NCBI GenBank assembly: GCA_036346205.1 | Contig: JARFJB010000400.1 | Location: forward strand, 5,827,001 to 5,891,000 | Reading direction: 5' to 3' | DNA from: Vesta saturnalis | Lineage: Eukaryota; Arthropoda; Insecta; Coleoptera; Lampyridae | DNA length: 64,000 nt | Shown: positions 32,997 through 43,526 of the stretch, one piece after another | How positions within the stretch are numbered: the stretch's first letter is position 1 | How the letters are laid out: each line of letters begins with the position of its first letter | Notes under the pieces: model-generated | Seen by the model: the letters and a program-made list of their open reading frames with translations, nothing else | The model's database searches: none | Told to the model about the DNA's origin: nothing | Position numbers and translations under genes: made by a program

Positions 32997-33845
32997 CATT
33001 AAAAAACCCCAAAAAAGATAAGTATTTTATTATAGTTTTATATTCTAATATCTTTTGTTAAAATATTAGTCTACGTAATTCTGACATAATGAATTTTCGT
33101 ACGAAACCTCTTCACTAAATCAGATAATACGTAAATGTGATAGAACCAGCTTTTCCAATTCCCTTTCGCTTGTATAAGTGTTGATTACTGTAGTTTGTTT
33201 ATCTAAAAAAGTTCAAATCTATAGCGTTTATCGAGAAAATTGAACGCTTTCTATTTTTCTCATACATCTATAAACCACACGTATCACGTTCAAGTGTGTG
33301 GTGTACAAATTGGTAAAGATTATTATTACTCTAGAACTATGTAAAAGTTTCTGATCTCATAATACGATCTTGTAATAAATTGAAAAGCTGTGAGTACATT
33401 TATTCATATAATTTAAAGTTATGTACTATGAATAGACTAATGAGGTTTTTGAACTTCAGATGCAAGTTAAATTCCCAAAGTTATAATTAATGAAATATTT
33501 CTTAGACTGCTTTATTTCTTGAAATGAATGTAACTCTTAAAGTAACCACATCTCTAAACTAAGTAAGAACTAAGAATTTCAAATAACTCTAATTTGGTAC
33601 ATTTCATATAATTAAGTTTTAAATGTAGTTCCGTCTTGAAATGTTGCTTGATCATTTAAATCTTTAGTTGTAATTAAAAGTTACTACAGGCTTAATATTT
33701 GTTAAATCGTTACATATAGGTACATGCCCCATGCGTGTACACGGATTGTTGGAAAAAATAACTTATATAAATTTAAGAGTTCCTTATCCTTAAACTAATT
33801 AATACATTTGTAAAATAAATATTTCTAATAACGCTTTGTTTGGGA
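32997..33845. other. AT-rich interval with no gene recognised
   Basis: Nothing was recognised on either strand between the foldback and the Penelope-like fragment. Confidence 0.45.
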
Positions 33846-33849
33846 AAAA

Positions 33850-34600
33850 TGGTGTAAATTATTTATTTATTCGCATTATCCCTGTTCAAGTTGTTTGGAT
33901 GTTTCACAATTTCAGTATCTTCTCGTGTCTTCCTTGTATTCCAATTTCTCTACCGTTAGCCAGAATTCTACTGTATTTTTTATATTGTGCAGTGTTTTAA
34001 GGCATGTTCAGCAATTGATGATTTAGTGGAATGAAGCAAACGTGTCTTTTGTGTTCTGTTAATCTGGTATTAACGCTTCTTCCAATTTCACCAATGTAGA
34101 CATTAAAACCAGAACATGATACTTCGTAAACACCATATTTACCAGAATTCAGAAGTATTTTAATACTGCTTTTGTAAGCTACTTTTATATTATGCTTTTG
34201 TAATATTGTACCAATTTTATTCGTTGAAGTTGTAGATTTATCATTCGTAGACGTCGTCTGTCTCGGTTGAGATGACTTTTTAATCTGTTATTTGTTGAAG
34301 CCATTATTTATGAAGACCTTTTCAAGGTAGTTTAATTCATGTTGTAGTTTATCTGGATGACAAATCTTTGTGGTACGGTTGTTACCAAGTTCGTATTGTA
34401 CTAAACTTTTGTGCTGGATGATGGAGTGATAAAAACATTAATATAATGAGCTGTATAAGTGGACTTACGATACACGGGATGTTTTAGGCTTCCACCTGGT
34501 CTTCTTTCAATTAGAACATCAATCATCTTTTACTTTTTCTACTGTAAATTGAATGTTTGTATGTTGATTGTATAAATGGTTTAGGAACACCATTAATTCT
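33850..34600 (-). pseudogene. Penelope-like element: RT C-terminus plus GIY-YIG domain, frameshifted
   Basis: Reading the minus strand from 34600, the frames give FLNHLYNQHTNIQFTVEKVK, then LIERRPGGSLKHPVYRKSTYT, then ELNYLEKVFINNGFN, NKIGTILQKHNIKVAYKSS, YGVYEVSCSGFNVYIGEIGR, SVNTRLTEHKRH, and finally TEIVKHPNNLNRDNANK. This is the usual Penelope-like order: last part of the RT (FLDVLI.RRPDGSL..VYRKPTHT), a connector (IG.ILKKHNIK), then GIY-YIG (GVYxxxCxxxxVYIGxTGRSI), ending in an Asn-Phe-Asn-Arg-Asp-like tail. Several frame changes show decay. The catalytic RT core is not present. It abuts the 3' end of the RTE-like fragment in the same orientation. Confidence 0.87.
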
Positions 34601-34639
34601 TCTTCTCCAAAAGGCCTTCTTCTTCATTTTATACTTTTT

Positions 34640-36107
34640 TATAACATTTGCCTGTTTTTGTTCACATATCTACCATGAAGATTGCCAACTCGCTGCCCAT
34701 CTTTTGGAGGACGTCCTTGTGGTCGTTTTGTGGTTGGTCGTAGATCACGTGCTATTTTGATCAGACGGTTATGTTCTGCTCTCTCTACGTGATTGATACA
34801 TTCCTTTCGTCTCTTTTTTACAAAATGTCATTTACTATGCATATTTCTCTTATTCCACGATTTCGTATTCTGTCTAGACGGGTTTTAACAGCGATCGCTC
34901 TTAGTGTATTCATTTCTGATGCTCAGAGCAACTGTTTTGTTTTGCTGGATTCGGCACGGCACTCTGCTCTATAGGTTAATAGTGGTCTCACCATTATTTT
35001 ATAAATTCTTATCTTCCCTTCGATGTTCAATTTTCTCCATACGAAATCCCGTAAGTAGCCAGATACTCCTGCTCCGTTTTGTGTTTGAGATTTTACTTCT
35101 TTGCATAGGTTTCTTTCACTTGAAATATTTACACCTAAATATTTAAAACAAATAACTTGTTCTAGTATTTTTCCTTCTACTACGTGCTTCAATCGTGTTC
35201 GTTCTTTTAATGCTTTTGATTTTTCGGTCGAGACTATCATATTATGCCTTTTGTCCGTTTTTACGAACTGATGTAATATCGCTGTAGGTCATGTTCCGTT
35301 TTGGCAATAAGGATCATCTGTTGATCTCCTAAACTATATTCTGGTTTACACCTTGCATGATAGTGTCCATTATTAGTGAGAATAGTACAGGGCTAAGATC
35401 TCCTTGTCTGATACCGGTAACTGTTTTTAATGAGTCTGTTAGTTCGCCATCTACTTTTATTTTTGTTTCTGTGTTTGTGTTCATGTATTTGATTACTTGT
35501 CTTATATCTTCAAGCACGCCCTTTTGTTTTAATATGTTCAATACATCATTCAGGTTTACTCGATCGCCTTAGTCAAATCAACAAAACACGTAAACGCTGG
35601 TTTACAATATTCTATCGCTTTTTTAATTGTCTGTTGAACGATGAAGACGGCATCTATTGTGGACCGGATTTGCTGGAAACCTTTGTTGTTCTTCCGTTCT
35701 GCCTAAGTCTGGTTCTATTTTGCTTAGTGTTACTTTTGTTTCTCTGTGGAACATAGCAATGTAATTCCTCTGTAATTCTCCAGGTTTCTTTTGTCACCTT
35801 TCTTGAAGATAGGAATCGTTACACTTGATTTTCGTTCATTTGGGGTTTTCTTGTTTGTAAGTATACACTTAAATAATTTTTTTCCTCCATATTTTAATAA
35901 TTCATTGGTAATATGATCTGGTCCGGGAGCCTTGCTATTTTTTAGTTTTTTCATTGATTTAATTATTTCTTCTTTTGTAATTTCTGTTCTGTTTTCGTTC
36001 GTTATAGTGCTTTTCCTGGCTGTCATTTCTGTCTTAGTTATTATATAAGAATGTAAAATATTCGGTCCATTGAGATTTACTAATCTTAGTTGTCTGCACA
36101 TATTTGG
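34640..36107 (-). pseudogene. RTE-like non-LTR reverse transcriptase, degraded
   Basis: Minus-strand pieces in order: ITKEEIIKSMKKLKNSKAPG, PDHITNELLKYGGK, SSVTIPIFKKGDKRNLENYR then GITLLCST (35730-36101). Next is LEDIRQVIKYMNTNTETKIK with VTGIRQGDLSPVLFSLIMD (35329-35541), then CFKYLGVNISSERNLCKEVK and RIYKIMVRPLLTYRAE (34923-35240). The C-terminus follows with INHVERAEHNRLIKIARD and GRPPKRW near 34700-34790. This is the RTE-type layout known from many insects. Where the catalytic Y-A-D-D box should be (about 35330) the sequence reads YSLGDQQMILIA, so the catalytic pair is lost. The segment between GITLL and the QGDLSP block is shortened and frameshifted. Confidence 0.88.
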
Positions 36108-36186
36108 TAACAGAAGTCAGTCTGGTACTTACAAAGGCTGGTCTCAAGCGCCGGCAAGGTGTTTATTTAATTAGTTGAGTTGATTG

Positions 36187-36235
36187 GCCTATTTCCACTG
36201 CTTTTGCTTTTATAGCGCGACGTTTCGGAAGAGTG
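36187..36235 (+). repeat. Second copy of a gcgcgacgtttcgga repeat fragment
   Basis: tggcctatttccactgcttt followed by tatagcgcgacgtttcggaa matches 28788-28836 (ggcctatttccacagtttat, agcgcgacgtttcggaa) in the same orientation. Confidence 0.8.
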
Positions 36236-36688
36236 TTATATGAACTAAGTTACGCTAAAGTAATACTAATACTAATGAGAAAAGGTTAGAAACAAAAATA
36301 GACAAGTATCTTAGTCTAAATAGAATTATTTTAGGTTTAAGGAGATAAATGGTCAATAATTTAATAGTATTATATGTGAAACATCTTTGAAACATGGAAG
36401 TTTTATGGTGAGGTAAGGTAAGCATGCTTTTATGTGTTATGACAAGAAAGGAAAGAATTCAGAGGTAAGGTCGGAGTTAAGCAATCTATATGAATACACA
36501 CTCAACTGTAGTTTCCACTGGTCCTCCATTTTTAACCAGCAAGTCTTATAATGCTTTCCGAAACATGATCATCCGGGATCATGATTATATATAAAGTTAC
36601 CATAATTAAAGTGAGACTAATGTTTGAACTAATGTTTCTGAAAGCACTTTCTTTTACGAAAAAATTAAAATAGAGCGGTTCCTAAGTT
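36236..36688. other. Unassigned interval
   Basis: Nothing recognised; it lies between two minus-strand non-LTR fragments. Confidence 0.4.
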
Positions 36689-37886
36689 CTACGCAATTTT
36701 AATGTTAAGATTTAGATTTGCTGCCTTAATTAAGTTTTTATTTCCAAACAATAGCAATTTAGATTTATCTACATTTAATTTTAAATTATGGTGCAAAGAG
36801 ATCAATTTAATTTGCTGAACGTCTTTGTTGATTTGATCATAAGCTTGAATTCTATCCACGAAATGAAAATATTTAGATAATAGTGTGTCATCCGTGTAGA
36901 CCTGTACTTTACAAAACTTTGTAAAAGGAAGAATACCTACTGTGTACATTATAAACATAAGAAGCCCTAAAGCAGACCCCTGCGGCACTCCAGGCGCAAT
37001 ACGAAATAGATTAGAAAACTGGCCATGAATTTCAATTTTTAAGGATATAGCGGGAAGATATGAATAAATTAAATTAATCGCAGTATCTTTAAAACCATAG
37101 TAGTGAAGCTTAGCACATAGTAAATTGTGATTAAGGGTATCACAGACCCGTGAAAAGTATAATAAAATCATAATAATAATCATAAACTTATCTGTGGATC
37201 GAAGTATGTCATCTGTAACACTGGCAAGCCCATCAAGTGTGCTGTATCCCCTTCCAAACCCGTTTGGAATTCTAGAAGGATATTGTTTTTGTTATAGTAG
37301 CGACACATATTTTCATACAAGATTTTTTCAAATATTTTACAAAAACAGGGTAAAATACCAATCATACGTATATCTGGATAAGATGAAGGGTTAGCATGAT
37401 TTGGTAAAGCACAATCAATGGCCTCTTTCATGAAATTGGAAAATAACTAGTTTCTATACAACAATTTATAATAGTTATATATTTTACAATAAAAATACAA
37501 GAGTATCTTAACATGGCCAGGCTAATTGTACCAGATTATTCGGCGTTAGATTTTAAATTAGAGAGATATTGCGTACCTCATCAAGCGATGTTAGTGCAAA
37601 CCGAAAAGTCTCGTTATTTGTGTGAATGTAGTCTCTAAAGAAACTGATCTTGACAACTGTTTTTCAGACATTTACAAAAAGAAGCAAAATATTTTCCTGC
37701 AATATTTGGATTGGATTCGTCTTCAGGGAGACTTGTAGTATTATAAAGGCGCACATAAAGATCGGATAATATTGCCCACAGCTTCCAAGAGTTATTTTCA
37801 CATGCTACACAACAAATATAAGTAGTTTTTTCTTTTCTAATAGAAGATACAACTAAATTTCTTAACCCTCCTACGCTCACTTCCAC
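36689..37886 (-). pseudogene. CR1/jockey-like non-LTR reverse transcriptase, fragmentary
   Basis: Three minus-strand pieces are in order. 37635-37886 has LRNLVVSSIRKEKTTYICCV and ENNSWKLWAILSDLYVR, the linker between endonuclease and RT in this class. 37180-37431 has SYPDIRMIGILPCFCKIFEK and LYENMCRYYNKNNILLEFQTG, the first RT motifs. 36689-37183 has DTLNHNLLCAKLHYYGFKD, GVPQGSALGLLMFIMYTVGI and CKVQVYTDDTLL. The catalytic box reads YTDD; Thr for Ala is a conservative change and both Asp are present. The usual FSKAFDTLNH block reads SRVCDTLNH, with Cys in place of the preceding Phe. The three pieces do not form one frame. A separate family from the copies at 20.3, 47.3 and 52.8 kb. Confidence 0.85.
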
Positions 37887-40800
37887 CTATTCTTTTTTGG
37901 TGGCGCTTTGGATACCCTTCAGAGTATGATACCCAAACGCCGACGTCTGCCGTACAAGTGAATGACGAGTACCGATATGCCCATTTCACAGTATGCACTT
38001 ACTTATCGTAGTGGTAAAGGCGAGACCGACGCTTCACGTCGCCGATTAAACCATCCTTACCGGTACAATATTTGAGATAATTTTTAGTCACTAGGTATAT
38101 TCAGTGTTACATTGTGGTATGGCGTATTTCCGATATTTTATGAAGCTGTTTGCGCGGAAGATTTTTTTAGTATACCTTGTAAGTTTAGTGTAACTGTTAC
38201 GAAAGTAGAATTCTCAGTAAGGCGATAAATGTTATTTAAAAGGATATTGAACGTTGTAAAAAAGATTGTGAGTTGAAACAATTAAATTGGAAAGAAATAA
38301 TTCCTTAGTAGAACCCCTATCGGGACGATAATGCAAGCCACTGTGTAGCTACTTTATTTTTAAGAATGTAATAAAGTGAAAGATGAATATGTATGTATTG
38401 TATTTGTCTAAATGTGTTAGCATTGCATAATGGACAATTTTGCGTTTTAGTCAATGGCAAAAAACATTGAAATCTACTGAATTTTGCCAAAAGAGTTTCC
38501 GCTCATACGTAACTTACATAAATTTAGTTTTGAATGTTGTATGTGGTGAATATGAATATCTTCAGAAAGCTATTACGTGTTTCTTAGTATTTTTAAAATT
38601 TTATAGATGGGGGACATATCGTTTACGTTAGTGCCGTTTTACGTCCTCTGTCGGCAAAGTCATGTGACATTTAAACCCCTAAGAGTGGTTGGTTTCAATT
38701 TAGGGAGGTTTTTAATAGAGTTTTCAAGAGACACATGGGTATCTATGAAAAAGCAAGTTTAGAAGGCACTAGAAACGTTTTTCAGCCAAACCTCGGTAGC
38801 AGCGTTCGTGAGTGATTTCAGAAAAGAAAACGCATAACGATCTGTAACAATTTATATTGTAAAATTTAGTAGTGCAACTGAAACATTGTTTACTGGCATG
38901 ACCCATTATAGGGATGGAGCATTAAAAACGTTTGCAAGTAGAGTAGATCTTGTACTGAGTTAGAAATTGTTTGTGTTGCGAAACTTTTCTAAATATTTAA
39001 ATAAAGAGTTTAAAAACACTAACCGTAATGCTTAGTGAAAATTGTATAAAAAATATGCGCGATAGTAATAGAAACGTTCAAAATAATCCTTTGAACTAAC
39101 TAAAGATTTTGGATATTGTGAATTAAAATTAAGACGGTAGTAAATACTGTTAATACTGATGTAAATACATGTGCGTTTGTTAACGATATTAAACTAATTA
39201 AGAATTTAGTCACTAAGTGAATTAAAATGTTGTGACGAAATGTTGTAAGAAGGCATATAGCAAACTAATTGTCTAATTTACGCCAGCATTGAAGGACGTA
39301 AAAACGTGGAACATTTCAGTTAGCGCCTACAGTGGGACGAGGTGATGCTTGATTTTAAGACGCCGATTGTGTGCGAGTGTGCATAAGTCCAAGGGTTAAT
39401 TACAGAAGCTCAACCTCGTCAAGCCAGAATACTTCGTTTTTGACTTGTTTTTTTTTATATGTAAATAAAGTCCGTTCTTATATTTGGCTATGTTTGTGAC
39501 TGTTGGCTGGATACTTAGCTTTTTTTTAGACAATCGAATTACAAAATTTAATTGGTTTTGTTCTGCTAATTGAATATAACATACAATACTTATTTATTCA
39601 TTTTAATTTTTTTATAAAAATAAAAGTTACAACTTAAATCACACTTGCAAACGTTATATAAATATATAAATAGTAAAAATGTTTAATACACTCCATACGA
39701 AATTATACTTTTACAAATCAGTTCAAAAATTAGTATTATTTTACAAATTATAAGTGGTAGTTCATATTTTGACGAGCGCGAAACACACGGTTCGGTTACA
39801 ATTGATACCTTGGACTTGGGTTTTCAAAAATTACTTAAAGCAATTGGTTACATTACAGAAGGTTTATACACGAAGTTTAGAGTTTTATGTACCGAATAAG
39901 TGAGTATCTTGCGATCCGCGATCTCGCAAGACGAACATCTTAATTTAAGATTATTTTTTAGATACGTTCAGATCGTGGTGGCGCTCATAGGACATTTGCT
40001 TTACGGTAAATATAGGGTATTTGAAGTCAAATTTCAGTAATTTTACGTATTATTTCGAACCCGCCCATCTCCATTGTAGTTAGCCGGCAATTTGCTTGTC
40101 TGATAAGCATTAGACGATGCTAGCGGGGTTTAATCGTATTAACGAACTATACACTAGTTTATCTGGTTTAATACATTAACTTTAAACACATTTTAATTTT
40201 GAAATGTATGTTGATAAGTTCATATAATACTGTTTTGTTTAATTTACTTGCAAAATACCGTCTTCCCCTTTTCAAGATTGTTTTAAATCTTTAGTGCTGG
40301 TATTCAATATTATTACACTCGGTTTTAGCAGAAGTCCGCGTAATACAGGTAAATATAAGTATATATGTTAACATAAGAAATAATAATCACTATTTGTATA
40401 AGGAGTATAATTGAAACTAGAATTTAGATATCTGGATTAAATTATAGTGCAATTCAAAGCATGCATCCAACCGCCAATAACAAATACATCAATGTCGATA
40501 AATCTCTATTATTATTATCGTGAACATGCAGGGAAATGTTATGCATAAACAACAGACATGTAAATGTAAATAACTATTTGTATATGTTAGAATTACGTAG
40601 GTCGTGTAAGTAAATCATAATACTGCATTATCCATTGCCAAAGATAATCCTTTAAGCAATCAGCAATCCAGATGAATATCGAATATTTCTCTCTTGTAAC
40701 AAAAGTTAGAATGAATATTTAGAAAACTGAATGCACTTCTATTGTGCGAAGCGATAGTCATTAGAAGCTCAAACGGTGATGTAAACATAAAACATTGACC

Positions 40801-40971
40801 GATTTCTCATTGTCGTTACTACAATAAATGGCACAGAGTTGCATCTCAGCATACTTGTATGAGAATACTGTTGGTAAAAAGAATAAAGGACTTAAACTCT
40901 GTGTTTTGTTAATAGGTAGCTGCGTAAACTGTGTTTTTTGTATAAAAATGTAATAACTGCACACACGTACC
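37887..40971. other. AT-rich interval with no gene recognised
   Basis: Just over 3 kb without a motif-bearing ORF. ORFs such as 38440-38631 (plus) and 40761-40973 (minus) have no recognisable domain. A slightly GC-richer patch near 37930-38060 has no identity I can give. Confidence 0.45.
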
Positions 40972-41037
40972 AAGGAACGATGTGCTCCGGCTTAAGGAAC
41001 GATGTGCTCAGGCTTAAGGAACGATGCGCTCAGGCTT
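40972..41037 (+). repeat. Three tandem copies of a 22 bp unit
   Basis: aaggaacgatgtgctcaggc + tt is repeated at 40972, 40994 and 41016, with one substitution each in the first and third copies. Confidence 0.96.
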
Positions 41038-41411
41038 CTACATTAACGACCTAAACCTCAACTTTATCCAGTTAGTGAAATTGTTCTATTAATATCTTTT
41101 ACAACTAAATGTGGCAAAGCCATATTCCGTACTAGTAGAAAATCGTCAAAAATTAACATTATTACAGCAGCTCAAAATTTTTTATTTATAACCAATATCG
41201 GCCAAACATATTGCCGCTATGTGCATAAACCATATTTATGGTTTTAGAGTTGGTCACGATTTCGGCTGACCAGCTGTAGTTTTTTGTGAATAACAATAGT
41301 GACATTTACTGCACGTTTAAGTCATGAATTGGTTAAGCTATATTCTTTAACGAAATAATAAGGCGATTTTTGTGAACAAAATACGAGGGATTGTCCCTGG
41401 CATAGAATACA

Positions 41412-42346
41412 TTATTTTTCAACATAATCCTCTTGAACGTGAAGACACTTATTCCACTTATGTTCAAGCATAGCAACATCTTTCTCGAAAAACTCGGAGT
41501 CTTGATCACAGAAGAAGTCCTCAACTGCTGCCATAACTGCATCATCGCTCCCAAATTTTTTTCCCCGAAGACTCTCTTTTAGCTTTGAAAATAAATAAAA
41601 ATCACTTGGGAGTAGGATGGATGCTCCATAACCTCAAACCCACCGTCATGAATTACATTAAGAGAAATAAGGCTTTTACAAACTGGGGCGTTATCTTGAT
41701 GAAAGAGAATTCCGCGTGACAGTTCCCCTCTTCTTTTTTTTTTAATGCAATAACGAAGTTTTGTAACTAGTGCTGCATAATATTGACCAGTGATTGTGTG
41801 GCCACGTTCCAAAAAACGTACCAGTAAAATTCCTTAAGCATCCCAAAAAACTGTAGTCATTATCTTCCCCGCTGAAGCCTGTACACGAAATTTGCGCGGA
41901 GGGGGAGATCCTGGATGACGCAACACCATACTTTGTTGTTTGCACTCGCGATCGAAGTGATGAAGCCAAGTTTCATCAACCGTAACATAGCGATCGAGGA
42001 AACATTTAGGATTACGGTTAAATAAGGCTAAATTGGCTATTGAAGAAGTGACTCTCAAACGATTTTGTTCGGCCGTCAACATTCTAGGTACCCATCTTCC
42101 CGCATCAAGCCACAAATAGTAATTTATTACGGTTCCAATGGTCCCATTTGAAAGGCCAGTTATCTACGCTACACGTCTTGTTGTCAACCGACGATCTTCT
42201 CTGATAATGTCATTCCCAAGATCAATGTTTTCTTCAGTACACGCAGAATACGGTCGACCAGCACCTTTCGCATGTTCGCAGGTTGTTCTGCCACATTTAG
42301 AATCTCCAAGCACGCCAACCATATCTATATGAATATCGATATACAA
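41412..42346 (-). pseudogene. Mariner (DD34D) transposase, two stops and a deletion at the third catalytic Asp
   Basis: The minus strand encodes DIIREDRRLTTRRVA, then (after TAG) ITGLSNGTIGTVI, the helix-turn-helix. It continues NRLRVTSSIANLALFNRNPK, FLDRYVTVDETWLHHFDREC (first Asp in VDETW), QQSMVLRHPGSPPPRKFRVQ and SAGKIMTTVFWDA. A TAA follows, then ILLVRFLERGHTITGQYYAA and RGILFHQDNAPVCKS (second Asp). The third catalytic segment (normally YSPDLAPSDF) is truncated: an ~11 bp deletion near 41605 joins YS to a shifted SDFYLFSKLKESLRGKKFGS. The C-terminus reads EHKWNKCLHVQEDYVEK with the stop at 41412. In this family Trp normally follows SMV; Leu is found here. Clear mariner family, inactive. 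Confidence 0.93.
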
Positions 42347-42485
42347 CTTACTACCGTGAGATTACAAACAACAGTGTACTAACATACAATAAAAAAACAA
42401 CCATTTACAATCAAAATTTAAAATTTTAAAGTATCTGCCTAGCCATTCGTGATGCTTTTATACAACTGATGAAAAAAGTCTAGTT
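42347..42485. other. Short gap, possibly the 5' end of the mariner element
   Basis: No inverted terminus could be paired with confidence. Confidence 0.3.
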
Positions 42486-42508
42486 TAAAATAGAACGATA
42501 TGATACTA

Positions 42509-42568
<60 letters not shown>

Positions 42569-42592
42569 TATCATATCGTTCTATTCTAAGAT
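42486..42592. repeat. Inverted repeat with a (TA)n core
   Basis: Left arm tagaacgatatgatactata and right arm gctatcatatcgttctatt are inverted complements flanking a TA array at 42512-42566. The TA core is self-complementary, so the whole ~107 bp can fold into a single long hairpin. Further out, gatgcttttat (42450) and ataaaagcatc (42591) also pair. Confidence 0.85.
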
Positions 42593-42944
42593 AAAAGCAT
42601 CAGAATATTCGTACATACTGTGCATTATTTTATTATATTCTGACTACTGTATACTAAAACTCACAATACGAAAATTTACCAAATTTCTGATTTCGACGTT
42701 ATCACTATTCCTTTTGGTGTTAATTAAGATAAATGATTTGGGAATTTAAACCTTACAATAGCCATCCCGATTTAAGTATGAGAAATTTTACGTAAGAAAG
42801 ATATATTTAATGTGTTCTTGATAACTGTATCAATAGTCTGATTGTTTATTTTAATTTATATCAATATAATGGACGAATAGCATTAATCAATTTTTGGAGT
42901 ATTATTTCGTTACTGAGTGTAATAGTGTGTGGCCTTATTCCACC
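42593..42944. other. Interval with no gene recognised
   Basis: AT-rich sequence up to an abrupt GC rise at the ORF1 fragment. Confidence 0.4.
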
Positions 42945-43526
42945 GGGATCCACCGACGAGGACTTCAAGACACAGAAGAAGAAGCCGACGAAGATTTGCA
43001 TCGGAAATCCGGCATCAAGCAGTGTCACCGATGTCAAGGTTTCCGTCACGCACAGCGTTGCTGCAGGGCGGCAGCACGAGGTATAAAGTGCGCCGGAATC
43101 ACCACTCCAGTGAATGCACGAAACCCCGTACAGACAGGGCTAAGTGTGTTAACTGCGGTACGGTCCACCCTGCTAGCTATAGGGGCTGTCCGAAGTTCCC
43201 TCCACAGCGTAAGAAGACGGAAGAAGAGGACACTGCCGACGGCGCTGTCTTTTTCAACCCGGACCGGCGTCAATCACGCCCGAGCGACAGCAGGCAAGGT
43301 TGAGAACGCGGAAGTACTGACAGCGGCTCCTGCTGCTGTCGTTACCCCGCCTGCCCAACTTGCCTTAGGGCTCGACGCCATATTGGGCCTTCTAGGAGGT
43401 CTCGATATGGAGAAGGCCCTACCTGTCATCCGCAAGGTGGTAGCGGCGCTCGCTCAGGCGCAAACTGCCATGAACCTGTGGAGAGTGATCCTTACACGTT
43501 CAGAGGTATTTGCCCTTTTCGGGTAA
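42945..43526 (+). pseudogene. Jockey-type ORF1 (gag-like) with zinc knuckles, frameshifted
   Basis: Frame 1 gives GIKQCHRCQGFRHAQRCC, a C-x2-C-x4-H-x4-C knuckle. A one-base shift near 43090 leads to HHSSECTKPRTDRAKCVNCG and TVHPASYRGCPKFPPQRKK, a second and third Cys/His cluster. Three such clusters are usual in ORF1 proteins of jockey/I/R1-type retrotransposons, which bind element RNA. Back in frame 1 near 43330-43480, LDMEKALPVIRKVVAALAQA suggests the C-terminal helix. GC content is visibly higher than in all neighbouring DNA, consistent with a coding sequence of foreign origin. No endonuclease or RT follows. Confidence 0.85.
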
